10,962 bases of DNA from JBBRFH01 sp038224615 (GCA_038224615.1 JBBRFH010000110.1:1-10962), one strand, 5' to 3'. Positions 1-5,743 are shown, counted from the stretch's first letter. Notes: generated by a model not told the origin, from the letters alone. Numbers and translations are program-made.

Positions 1-1176
1 TCACCAGGACCTTGCCCGAGATCCGGTAGATGGATTGACCGGGGGGCAGCTTCGATGGCGCGCTGCCGAAGATGTCGGCCAGAGCGAGCTGCGCGGCAAG
101 CCCGCCACCGCCACGATCTGCTCATCGCTCAGCGTGTAGCCGAGCGTGATGATGCGGTCCTTGAACGCCGCCCGGCCGCTGTGCTTGCCCATCACCAGTT
201 CGTTGCTGGGCACGCCGACGGATGCGGGGTCCATGATCTCGAACGTCTCGCGGTGCTTCAGCACGCCGTCCTGGTGGATGCCGCTCTCGTGCGCGAACGC
301 GTTGCGCCCGACAATCGCCTTGTTCCGCTGCACGCTCAATCCCGTCAGCATGCTGACCATCCGGCTGGCGGCGTAGATCTTGGTGGTGTCGATGCGGGTG
401 CCGATCTGGTAATGATCCTTCCGCACCCGCAGCGCCATGACGACTTCCTCCAGCGCCGCGTTGCCCGCGCGCTCACCGATGCCGTTGATCGTACACTCGA
501 CCTGTCGCGCGCCGCCTTCCACCGCAGACAGGCTGTTGGCGACGGCCATGCCCAGGTCGTTGTGACAATGGCTGGAGAGGATGACGTTTTTCTCGCGAAT
601 GATCGGCAGCTTGGCGATCAGGTGGCTGAAGATTCTGCCGTAATCCATCGGCGTGGAGTAGCCGACGGTGTCGGGCAGATTCACCGTTGTCGCGCCCGCT
701 TCGACCGCCGCGTGTACCAGCTCTTCCAGGAACGCCATGCCCGTGCGCGATGCGTCCATCGGCGAGAACTCCACATCGTCGGTGTAGCTGCGCGCCAGTT
801 GAACCATGTCCTGAGTCCGCTTCAATACGGTCGCTTTGTCTGACCGCAATTGATGCTGAATCTGCACATCCGACGACGAGATGAAGGTGTGGATGCGTCC
901 CTTCTTCGCCGGCTTGATCGCAGCACCGGCGCGGTCGATGTCGATCTTCACGCACCGCGCCAGCCCGCACACCGTCGACTTGCTGACGATCTGCGCAATT
1001 TGTTTCACCGACTCAAAGTCGCCATCGGATGAGATCGGAAAGCCGGCCTCGATGATGTCGACGCCCATCGCTTCAAGGAGCTTGGCGATCTCGACTTTTT
1101 CGGGCAGCGTGAGCGTAGCGCCCGGGGATTGCTCGCCGTCGCGTAACGTCGTGTCGAAGATCTTCACCGTTTCCAT
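1..1176 (-). CDS. leuA: 2-isopropylmalate synthase, C-terminal end probably frameshifted or rearranged
   Basis: Catalyses the first committed step of leucine synthesis, condensing acetyl-CoA with 2-oxoisovalerate in the cytoplasm. The frame encodes 391 residues from ATG at 1176. Visible family signatures of the HMGL-like TIM barrel are DTTLRDGEQSPG near residue 8, SSHCHNDLGMAVANS (metal-binding HxH) near 200, NGIGERAGNAALEE near 230, HESGIHQDG near 297 and MGKHSGR near 330. The start is supported by TAAGGAG 7 nt upstream. After LSDEQIVAVAG (about position 100) the protein becomes a Pro/Arg/Ser-rich tail typical of out-of-frame GC-rich DNA and lacks the expected FKxLADKKKxVxDxD segment; the stop is at 1-3. 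The -1/+2 frame from 100 to 2 stays open and reads more naturally (ALADIFGSAPSK, SIYRISGKVLV) out of the window. The gene is shorter than the ~520-residue long form, so no LeuA regulatory domain is visible. Identity is firm; the true C-terminus is not. Confidence 0.95.
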   Translation of the reverse strand: METVKIFDTTLRDGEQSPGATLTLPEKVEIAKLLEAMGVDIIEAGFPISSDGDFESVKQIAQIVSKSTVCGLARCVKIDIDRAGAAIKPAKKGRIHTFISSSDVQIQHQLRSDKATVLKRTQDMVQLARSYTDDVEFSPMDASRTGMAFLEELVHAAVEAGATTVNLPDTVGYSTPMDYGRIFSHLIAKLPIIREKNVILSSHCHNDLGMAVANSLSAVEGGARQVECTINGIGERAGNAALEEVVMALRVRKDHYQIGTRIDTTKIYAASRMVSMLTGLSVQRNKAIVGRNAFAHESGIHQDGVLKHRETFEIMDPASVGVPSNELVMGKHSGRAAFKDRIITLGYTLSDEQIVAVAGLPRSSLWPTSSAARHRSCPPVNPSTGSRARSW

Positions 1177-1183
1177 CAGCCGA

Positions 1184-1190
1184 CTCCTTA
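1184..1190 (-). promoter_or_regulatory. leuA ribosome binding site
   Basis: The minus strand reads TAAGGAG, separated by 7 nt (TCGGCTG) from the ATG at 1176. It is the clearest Shine-Dalgarno sequence of the window and fixes the leuA start. It lies 7 nt downstream, in transcription order, of a 29-bp inverted repeat whose 3' arm is rich in CTCCT, an alternative pairing partner for GGAG. Confidence 0.8.
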
Positions 1191-1197
1191 AGCCCGG

Positions 1198-1291
1198 AGG
1201 AGACAGGAGACAGAAGTCAGGAGATAGGAGGACAGAAAAATGCCCGTGCTCCGGCGATGCGATATCTCCTGTCTCCTGTCTCCTGTCTCCT
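1198..1291. repeat. 29-bp inverted repeat built from AGGAGAC heptamers
   Basis: The arms are 1198-1226 and 1263-1291 with a 36-nt spacer and match at 27 of 29 positions. Each arm is itself a run of two to four AGGAGAC/GTCTCCT heptamers. In the leuA transcript the upstream arm carries repeated GGAG (Shine-Dalgarno-like) and the downstream arm carries repeated CTCCT, so the leader could fold into a long hairpin between the attenuator terminator and the leuA ribosome binding site. Heptamer hairpins of this sort could also simply be a dispersed repeat that inserted here. Confidence 0.85.
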
Positions 1292-1294
1292 TCT

Positions 1295-1333
1295 CAAACA
1301 AAAATACCCTGCGATCGGCGGGCGATCGCAGGG
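1295..1333 (-). terminator. Intrinsic terminator in the leuA leader (attenuator)
   Basis: On the minus strand a perfect 11-bp stem, CCCTGCGATCG / CGATCGCAGGG, closes a 5-nt loop (stem-loop 1307-1333) and is followed at once by TATTTTTGTTTG. On the plus strand the hairpin is not followed by a T tract, so it is directional. It sits inside the leuA leader, ~120 nt before the leuA start and ~33 nt after the stop codon of a leucine-rich leader peptide, so it is best read as the attenuator terminator rather than the end of another gene. Confidence 0.85.
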
Positions 1334-1374
1334 CAGGTTATGCGTCAAAACAGACTCCGCAAACCCTACGATCG
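1323..1374 (-). promoter_or_regulatory. Predicted antiterminator hairpin, exclusive with the terminator
   Basis: The minus-strand segment CGATCGTAGGG (1374-1364) can pair with the 5' arm of the terminator, CCCTGCGATCG (1333-1323), over 11 bp with a single G-U pair; one further G-C pair extends it to 12. The same arm is needed for the terminator stem, so the two hairpins exclude each other. The leader-peptide stop codon TAG lies inside the upstream segment, so a ribosome terminating there would cover it and let the terminator form, while one stalled on the leucine codons upstream would leave it free. Confidence 0.75.
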
Positions 1375-1434
1375 CACCGGCTGCTCTCTGAGGAGCAGAA
1401 GGGAAAGCGAAAGGGTAAAGTCCAGCGAAATCAT
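1366..1434 (-). CDS. Leucine-rich leader peptide of the leuA attenuator (LeuL-like)
   Basis: A 22-codon frame starts at ATG 1434 and stops at TAG 1366-1368. It begins MISLDFT, residues 8-15 read LSLSLLLL, and it ends REQPVRS. Seven of 22 residues are leucine (codons CTG, CTT, CTT, CTT, CTG, CTC, CTC) and four are consecutive, as in the enterobacterial LeuL leader; isoleucine and valine occur only once each, so the signal is leucine-specific. It precedes a terminator/antiterminator pair in front of leuA. I infer that ribosome stalling at these codons when Leu-tRNA is scarce allows read-through into leuA. There is no Shine-Dalgarno at usable distance, and with the predicted promoter the 5' UTR would be only a few nt, so the start may be leaderless. 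Confidence 0.78.
   Translation of the reverse strand: MISLDFTLSLSLLLLREQPVRS
1381..1398 (-). promoter_or_regulatory. Possible pause hairpin over the leader leucine codons
   Basis: CTGCTC (1398-1393) and GAGCAG (1386-1381) form a 6-bp stem with loop CTCAGA. It covers leucine codons 13-15 of the leader peptide and ends 6 nt before the antiterminator segment. By analogy with the pause hairpin of classical amino-acid attenuators it could hold RNA polymerase until translation starts. The stem is short, so this is tentative. Confidence 0.45.
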
Positions 1435-1444
1435 CAGGCTGGCA

Positions 1445-1473
1445 ATGATGCCATTGCTCCACCTGTGTGTCAA
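1445..1473 (-). promoter_or_regulatory. Predicted housekeeping-sigma promoter of the leu leader
   Basis: On the minus strand TTGACA (1473-1468) is followed after exactly 17 bp by CATCAT (1450-1445), preceded by TGG, that is an extended -10 (TGn). The -35 is a perfect match; the -10 matches TATAAT at 4 of 6. The start point would fall near 1437-1439, almost at the leader-peptide ATG (1434), and the leader before leuA would be about 260 nt. Confidence 0.6.
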
Positions 1474-1530
1474 CCGCGCGCTTCGGGGGGTTGACCATCT
1501 GTCGTTTCGCGGTGCCAATCAGTCTCGTAA

Positions 1531-1554
1531 GGGCCGCAGGCGTCCTGCGGACCC
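1531..1554. repeat. GC-rich hairpin upstream of the leu promoter
   Basis: GGG-CCGCAGG, loop CGT, CCTGCGG-A-CCC: a 10-bp stem with one bulged A. No T tract follows on either strand, so it is not a standard terminator. The CCGCAGG/CCTGCGG core resembles the dispersed palindromes elsewhere in the window in style. Confidence 0.6.
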
Positions 1555-1590
1555 TATGGAGTGCGACAATTCAGCAGGCCCAGCCGGATA

Positions 1591-1636
1591 GCAATCCCGC
1601 CGTTGGGTGTGCGGGGTCGAGGCAGGGCGGAATTGC
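1591..1636. repeat. Degenerate copy of the GCAATCCCGCC palindrome
   Basis: Arms GCAATCCCGCC (1591-1601) and GGCGGAATTGC (1626-1636) pair at 10 of 11 positions across a 24-nt spacer. The same GCAATCCCGCC word occurs in the perfect palindrome at 10778-10829, which suggests that this is a decayed member of the same family. Confidence 0.6.
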
Positions 1637-1878
1637 ATCCCGTCCTGCGAAACTTTCTGAAAACCTCACTGTGCAAGGGGAAAGCAAACCCCCTCCCACG
1701 CCATGTGACCCGGTTGAAGACTCCAAGCCGTTTCCCGCAGTGCGTCTGGCACTCCGGCGGCGAGACAGTCGCTGAAACATTCGGGTCTGATCAAACTCTT
1801 AACGTGACTGCGGGTCATGCTCCTGGGTTCTCTGAGCCGCACCGCCTAAATGGCTGTTTCAGCACTGGAGAAAGAGAG
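1637..1878. other. Intergenic stretch with no supported feature
   Basis: This is part of the 826-bp gap between leuA and the divergent oxidoreductase. Open frames cross it on both strands, but their products are Arg/Pro/Ser-rich, run into repeats and resemble no family. I see no convincing promoter for the plus-strand gene here. Confidence 0.5.
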
Positions 1879-1944
1879 CCGCAGATGACGCAGATGACGC
1901 AGATTTCCAATGCCATTCATCTGCGTAATCTGCGTAATCTGCGG
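1879..1944. repeat. CGCAGATGA/CGCAGATTA inverted repeat
   Basis: Two 26-bp arms (1879-1904, 1919-1944) flank a 14-nt loop and differ at two positions (GA versus TA, which would be G-U pairs in RNA). Each arm is a tandem of CGCAGATGA-type 9-mers. This motif is familiar from intergenic regions of planctomycete-like genomes and is often mistranslated as a protein rich in QMTQMTQ or LRNLRNLR. It ends 58 bp before the next gene. Confidence 0.9.
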
Positions 1945-2002
1945 TTTAAAAATCTGCTGTAAGGGAGTTGCCAAAGCGGGCGGGCCGACTACAACCGCAG
2001 GC

Positions 2003-3007
2003 ATGGGTACGGACGCTGCACAACGCTTACGGATCGCGGTCGTCGGGCTTGGGCCGATTGGTCTTGAAGTCGCCAGGCATGTCGTCGGCGATCCCATGCT
2101 CAGCCTTTCGGGGCTCGTCGATATCGATCCGAAGAAGCAGGGCAAGCGCCTCGAAGACTTCATCGAAGGCGTTCGCGACTCCGACGTCACGATCATGGAT
2201 GACGTCGAGGCGTTATCCGACACCGACGTCGTCATCCTCTGTACCGCGTCTTACTTCGATCGCATCGCGCCGACGCTGCGGATGCTGATGCGGAAGAAGG
2301 CGAACGTTGTCAGCAGTTGCGAGGAGATGGCCTGGCCGTGGCTAAACAATCCGCATCTGGCGGACGTGATCAACAACGAGGCGATTGCCGCAGGGGTGAC
2401 GCTTGTCGGCACGGGCGTGAATCCCGGCTTCGTCATGGACGTGTTGCCGGTGGCGCTGTCGTCGATGACGCTCAACGTGACGAAAGTGCGCGTGGTTCGC
2501 GTCGTTGACGCCCTTACCCGGCGATTGCCCCTGCAACGAAAAATCGGGTCGGGGATGACCGTCGAGCACTTCAACAAACTCGCCAAGCAGAACCAGATCG
2601 GCCACATGGGCATCGGCGAGAGTGTCACCATGCTGGCGCAGGGATTGGGCCGGCATCCAATGCGGAGCGAAGTGAAAATCTCGTTGCGGCCGGTGATCGC
2701 CGAGCGCACGATCGAATCTGCGATGGGCACGGTGGAACCCGGCGAGGTGTGCGGCATGCACAACGTCGGCAAATGGAGCGACGAGACACTGGAGATCGAG
2801 CTCGATCTGACGATGGCGCTAGCGGCGCGCGAGCCGCGCGATGAGATCACCATCAGCGGCGACCGCACCATCACCACGATCATCCCCGGCTCCACCCCAG
2901 GCGACACCGCGACGGTGGCGTCGCTCGTCAATGTCGCCCGCATCGTGCATCGGGCGGGTCCGGGACTCAAGACAATGCTTGATCTGCCGGTCGTCGGATC
3001 GCGATGA
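2003..3007 (+). CDS. DapB-like NAD(P)-dependent oxidoreductase, 2,4-diaminopentanoate dehydrogenase family
   Basis: A 334-residue cytoplasmic dehydrogenase related to dihydrodipicolinate reductase. A Rossmann fold opens with VVGLGPIG (residues 13-20) and ends its second strand with acidic VDID (39-42), which favours NAD. GTGVNPGFVMD (137-147) is the signature of the dihydrodipicolinate-reductase-like group that includes 2,4-diaminopentanoate dehydrogenase, and the C-terminus (PGLKTMLDLPV) also fits. True DapB is shorter (~270), so lysine synthesis is unlikely; the amino-acid substrate cannot be told from sequence. ATG 2003 was chosen with a weak GCAGG upstream. The frame is open back to an ATG at 1910, but that extension would translate the inverted repeat and is cysteine-rich nonsense. 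An esterase follows after 54 bp. Family is fairly sure, substrate is not. Confidence 0.85.
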   Translation: MGTDAAQRLRIAVVGLGPIGLEVARHVVGDPMLSLSGLVDIDPKKQGKRLEDFIEGVRDSDVTIMDDVEALSDTDVVILCTASYFDRIAPTLRMLMRKKANVVSSCEEMAWPWLNNPHLADVINNEAIAAGVTLVGTGVNPGFVMDVLPVALSSMTLNVTKVRVVRVVDALTRRLPLQRKIGSGMTVEHFNKLAKQNQIGHMGIGESVTMLAQGLGRHPMRSEVKISLRPVIAERTIESAMGTVEPGEVCGMHNVGKWSDETLEIELDLTMALAAREPRDEITISGDRTITTIIPGSTPGDTATVASLVNVARIVHRAGPGLKTMLDLPVVGSR

Positions 3008-3013
3008 GCTTTT

Positions 3014-3044
3014 GCGTGCCGCGGGTTGAAAACCCGTGCCACGC
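3014..3044. repeat. Palindrome between oxidoreductase and esterase
   Basis: Arms of 14 bp (3014-3027 and 3031-3044) around the loop GAA, 12 of 14 matching, with core CGGGTT/AACCCG. There is no T tract, so termination is doubtful. It lies 7 nt after the stop of the oxidoreductase and 17 nt before the esterase start, so it would sit within a shared mRNA. Confidence 0.75.
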
Positions 3045-3061
3045 GACGAAGATCGATCCCC

Positions 3062-3859
3062 ATGTCGACATCCCCTGGCTCCTCGCCGCGTACACCCGAT
3101 GCCCTGCTTCCGCTTTGGTCCGAGGGTGTGCCCGACAAGCGCGGCAACACGAAGGAAGACAATCCCTGGCTGGAGTTGTATCGCCCGAAGAACCCGACCG
3201 GCGCCTGCGTTCTGATCTGCCCCGGCGGCGGCTATTCGACGCGCGCCCCGCATGAGGCCGAGCCGATCGCCTGGTGGTTGAACGAGTTCGGCGTGACCGG
3301 GATTGTCGTCCACTATCGCGTCGCTCCGTATAAGCACCCGCAACCGCTAAATGACGTGTCGCAGGCGATGCGGATCGCGAAAGCCAACGCCAAGGATTGG
3401 AACATCGACCCGCACAAAATCGGTGTCCTCGGCTTCTCCGCAGGAGGGCACCTGGCATCGACGATTTCCGTCCATTACGACGCTGACACCCGCCCGGCGT
3501 TCTCGATCCTGCTCTACCCGGTCATCACGCTAGGCAATAAGTCCGCCCACACCGGCTCGCGCGCCAACCTTCTGCCCGATCCGACCGATCCGAAGTGGAT
3601 CGACCTGCTCAGCAACGAAAAGCACGTCAACGAAAAGACCCCGCCGGCGTTCATTTTCCACACTGTCAATGACCCGGTCGTGAATGTCGAGAACGTGTTT
3701 CTCTACACCGCCGCGATGCACAAGCACGGCGTGCCGTTCGAGATGCACTGCTACGAGGACGGCCGCCACGGCGTGGGCCTCGCGCAGGACAACCCGGCGC
3801 TGAAGACCTGGCCGACGCTGTGTGAGAACTGGCTGAGATCACGCGGCTACGCCCGCTGA
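3062..3859 (+). CDS. Alpha/beta-hydrolase fold esterase (acetylxylan-esterase/lipase-like, COG0657 type)
   Basis: A 265-residue serine hydrolase. CPGGGYS (53-59) forms the oxyanion-hole loop, GFSAGGH (124-130) is the nucleophile elbow with Ser126, Asp204 in NDPVV is the likely acid and His236 in GRHGVG the base, so the triad looks complete. The layout and length match small carboxylesterases such as polysaccharide deacetylases and BD-FAE-like enzymes, which remove acetyl or feruloyl groups; the substrate is unknown. There is no signal peptide, so the protein is probably cytoplasmic, unlike many planctomycete relatives, which are exported. ATG 3062 is preferred over a TTG at 3026 because the extra 12 residues would come from a palindrome and are basic. 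No good Shine-Dalgarno is seen. It probably shares a transcript with the dehydrogenase 54 bp upstream. Confidence 0.87.
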   Translation: MSTSPGSSPRTPDALLPLWSEGVPDKRGNTKEDNPWLELYRPKNPTGACVLICPGGGYSTRAPHEAEPIAWWLNEFGVTGIVVHYRVAPYKHPQPLNDVSQAMRIAKANAKDWNIDPHKIGVLGFSAGGHLASTISVHYDADTRPAFSILLYPVITLGNKSAHTGSRANLLPDPTDPKWIDLLSNEKHVNEKTPPAFIFHTVNDPVVNVENVFLYTAAMHKHGVPFEMHCYEDGRHGVGLAQDNPALKTWPTLCENWLRSRGYAR

Positions 3860-3883
3860 TCGCCGGGCGGCGCGACGGCGATC
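3858..3883. repeat. Hairpin overlapping the esterase stop codon
   Basis: GATCGCCG (3858-3865) and CGGCGATC (3876-3883) form a perfect 8-bp stem with a 10-nt loop starting inside the TGA stop codon. It could slow 3' decay or help end transcription, but no T tract follows on either side. Confidence 0.5.
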
Positions 3884-3898
3884 GCTATGAGCAACGCC

Positions 3899-3916
3899 AC
3901 GACGACGACGACGACG
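3899..3916. repeat. (ACG)6 trinucleotide run
   Basis: Six perfect ACG units in the gap between the esterase and the DUF4159 gene. On the minus strand the same DNA reads as a string of valine codons, but no start codon is available. Confidence 0.8.
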
Positions 3917-4005
3917 AGGGGGGCGACGTTGAAATCCCGAACGCCTTCGATCCGCCCGAATTAGCGGATGATTGCTCCGGGTGGAGCGGTGGGGAGCCGC
4001 GCGGA

Positions 4006-4051
4006 CAAAACGTCGCGGCTGCCGTCTTCTAATTTTCCTGCCGACGTTTTG
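4006..4051. repeat. CAAAACGTCG inverted repeat
   Basis: Perfect 10-bp arms CAAAACGTCG (4006-4015) and CGACGTTTTG (4042-4051) separated by 26 nt. It lies ~90 bp upstream of the DUF4159 gene. It could be a repressor site or another dispersed repeat; a related GACGTTTTG word is found at 6997-7005. Apart from this and the ACG run I see nothing in the 3884-4132 gap. Confidence 0.6.
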
Positions 4052-4132
4052 CGGTTTCGGCGGTACTAAAGGGGGAGATGGTGCGTTCTTAGATCAACAT
4101 CGCCTGCACGAACGGCGTCGTCTGCGTCGATT

Positions 4133-4136
4133 GGAG
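4133..4136 (+). promoter_or_regulatory. Ribosome binding site of the DUF4159 gene
   Basis: GGAG, 5 nt upstream of ATG 4142. It supports the start that gives an N-terminal signal peptide. Confidence 0.6.
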
Positions 4137-4141
4137 TTCAT

Positions 4142-5668
4142 ATGGAGCTGCGCTTGCTACAAAATGTTACAACGGCTGGATGGGTGATTTGCGCGGGGCT
4201 GCTGTCGCTGGCGATCGTAAGTGCTGCGCCGGCCGACGATTTCAAGAACCCCAAGGCGAACATCCCCCCGATGGCCAAGCCGCAACGGCGCAACGCCGGC
4301 GAAGGCGTGCCCCCCTTGCCTCTGCCGGCAACGCCGTTGCGACGCTCAGAGAAGAAGCGTGAGCCCTCGCCGCCGGCGCTGGTCGGGACGGTGACGTTTT
4401 CACCCGCATCTCTGAAGGGATCGGGGCTGGACTGGCAGACGACGATCGTCGACATCGAAAAATGGGTCCAGCAGACCAACAACCAGCTCGGGCAGAAGTA
4501 CCGCTTCGTCCAGACTGATTTCAGCAAATTCAGCTACGATCCCGCCGAGCTGCCGATACTGTACTTCACCGGGTGGCAGGCATTGCCGCAGTTCGACGAC
4601 GGCACGATCCAGAAGATGCGGCAGTACCTGACCGACGGCGGGACGTGGGTCGTCCACTCCAATTGCGGTCGGCCGGAGTTCAACGAAAGCTTCCGGCGCG
4701 AGATCAAGCGGATGTTTCCTGACCGCGAGATGGCCGCCATCCCGACCGATCACCCGATCTTCTCCGCGTTCCACCAGATCAACGAGATGAAGGTGCGGAA
4801 GGGCACCGAGCCGTTTAAGACGATCCCGCCGTACCTCGAGGTGCTGAACATCGGGACGCGGGCCGCGGTCATCTTCTCGCCGATCGACATGAGCTGCGGC
4901 TGGAACGTCGCCGACAAGCCGATTGAAGGCGGCGTGCTGTACGACCAGCAGGACGCGCTCAAGCTCGGCGCCAATATCACGACGTATTGCCTCGCTGAGT
5001 TCCAGTACGGCCGATTCTTCGCGCACGAGAAGATTTACCACCAGGCCGACCAGTCGCAGCGCGACCAACTCGTCCTCGGCCAGATCGTCCACAATGGCGA
5101 CTGGGACCCGACTCCGCACGGCATCCCCAACCTGCTCAAGACGATCGACCAGAGCACGACGTTGAACGTGCAGTTCAAACGGATCGCGGTCGATCCCGCC
5201 AAGGACGACATCTTCCGCTTCCCGCTGCTGATCATGATCGGCCAGCGCGATTTCCAGTTCAGCGACGAGGCCGCCAAGCGCCTTCGCCAATACCTCGACA
5301 ACGGCGGCGTGCTGTTCGTCGACGATGCCGTCGGCACGAGCGAGTTCGACAAGGCCTTCCGACGCGAGATCAAGAAGGTTTATGCCGACAAGGATCTCAA
5401 GCCGCTGCCGCCCGAGCACCCGATGTTCAACTTCGTCAGCGACGCGCGGCGCGTGCGACTGGCCCCGCAAGCCCAGACCATGTTCCCCGGCCTGAACACA
5501 CCCGCCCTCGAAGCCATCGAAGTCGACGGCCTGCTGCCAGTCGTCTACTCACGGCTATCTCTAAGCGCGGGTTGGGAAAAGCTGCCGCGAGCCTACAACG
5601 TGGGGTATGCGGATGATGATGCGGTGAAGGTGGGGGTGAATGCGTTGATGTATCTGGTGACGCATTGA
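4142..5668 (+). CDS. Exported protein with two tandem DUF4159 domains
   Basis: 508 residues. Residues 1-31 look like a Sec signal peptide (hydrophobic TTAGWVICAGLLSLAIVSA, cleavage near AAPA-DD), so the protein should act outside the cytoplasm. Residues ~41-82 are a Pro/Arg-rich linker. Two DUF4159 copies follow, ~115-295 and ~335-508. Their cores align: MRQYLTDGGTWVVHSNCG...FRREIKRMF...PTDHPIF (159-207) and LRQYLDNGGVLFVDDAVG...FRREIKKVY...PPEHPMF (381-429). The fold resembles glutamine-amidotransferase-like domains placed beside the VWA/BatA proteins of MoxR systems, but no catalytic Cys/His pair is evident, so a binding or structural role is more likely. The moxR gene starts 83 bp downstream. 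The function is unknown; a role in envelope-linked assembly or signalling is inferred from context only. Confidence 0.85.
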   Translation: MELRLLQNVTTAGWVICAGLLSLAIVSAAPADDFKNPKANIPPMAKPQRRNAGEGVPPLPLPATPLRRSEKKREPSPPALVGTVTFSPASLKGSGLDWQTTIVDIEKWVQQTNNQLGQKYRFVQTDFSKFSYDPAELPILYFTGWQALPQFDDGTIQKMRQYLTDGGTWVVHSNCGRPEFNESFRREIKRMFPDREMAAIPTDHPIFSAFHQINEMKVRKGTEPFKTIPPYLEVLNIGTRAAVIFSPIDMSCGWNVADKPIEGGVLYDQQDALKLGANITTYCLAEFQYGRFFAHEKIYHQADQSQRDQLVLGQIVHNGDWDPTPHGIPNLLKTIDQSTTLNVQFKRIAVDPAKDDIFRFPLLIMIGQRDFQFSDEAAKRLRQYLDNGGVLFVDDAVGTSEFDKAFRREIKKVYADKDLKPLPPEHPMFNFVSDARRVRLAPQAQTMFPGLNTPALEAIEVDGLLPVVYSRLSLSAGWEKLPRAYNVGYADDDAVKVGVNALMYLVTH

Positions 5669-5685
5669 CGTTCCAATGAGGCCGT

Positions 5686-5743
5686 GTAGGGTGCGATTCA
5701 TCGCGCCTTCCCCGTGAAGACGGTGCGATAAATCGCACCCTAC
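5686..5743. repeat. GTAGGGTGCGAT palindrome directly before moxR
   Basis: 22-bp arms (5686-5707, 5722-5743) match at 20 of 22 around a 14-nt loop; the outer word is GTAGGGTGCGAT / ATCGCACCCTAC. It ends 8 nt before the moxR ATG and begins 17 nt after the previous stop, so it fills nearly the whole gap. The perfect palindrome at 10861-10888 shares GTAGGGTG-GAT, so this is a dispersed family. Confidence 0.9.

Noticed and set aside
1198..1291. Heptamer runs considered as a CRISPR array
   Set aside because: Units are 7 bp and contiguous, there are no unique spacers of constant length and no cas genes.
1307..1333. Strong hairpin considered as a terminator for a gene upstream on the minus strand
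   Set aside because: The only credible frame upstream of it is the leucine leader peptide, so attenuation explains it better.
1217..1498. 93-codon minus-strand frame upstream of leuA
   Set aside because: It runs through the attenuator terminator and the heptamer repeat, has no family resemblance and is in a different frame from the leucine leader peptide.
1561..1962. 133-codon plus-strand frame ending QMTQMTQ...LRNLRNLR
   Set aside because: Its C-terminal half is a translation of the CGCAGATGA inverted repeat and the rest is Arg/Pro/Ser-rich with no recognisable domain.
1910..2002. 31-residue N-terminal extension of the DapB-like dehydrogenase
   Set aside because: It begins in the loop of the inverted repeat, is cysteine-rich (ICVICVICG) and precedes the Rossmann start; ATG 2003 gives the normal family N-terminus.
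3026..3061. TTG-initiated 12-residue extension of the esterase
   Set aside because: It lies in the palindrome and encodes a basic stretch with no ribosome site; ATG 3062 is simpler.
3847..3960. Minus-strand frame with a hydrophobic run (VAPLVVVVVVALLIAIAV), like a tiny membrane protein
   Set aside because: The valines come from the ACG repeat, no ATG/GTG/TTG start precedes the hydrophobic part and the frame is closed by a stop upstream.
3972..4187. 71-codon plus-strand frame before the DUF4159 gene
   Set aside because: It overlaps the DUF4159 start in another frame, is Arg-rich and shows no family features.
4400..5470. 356-codon minus-strand frame
   Set aside because: It is antisense to the tandem DUF4159 gene; composition is typical of mirrored GC-rich coding DNA.
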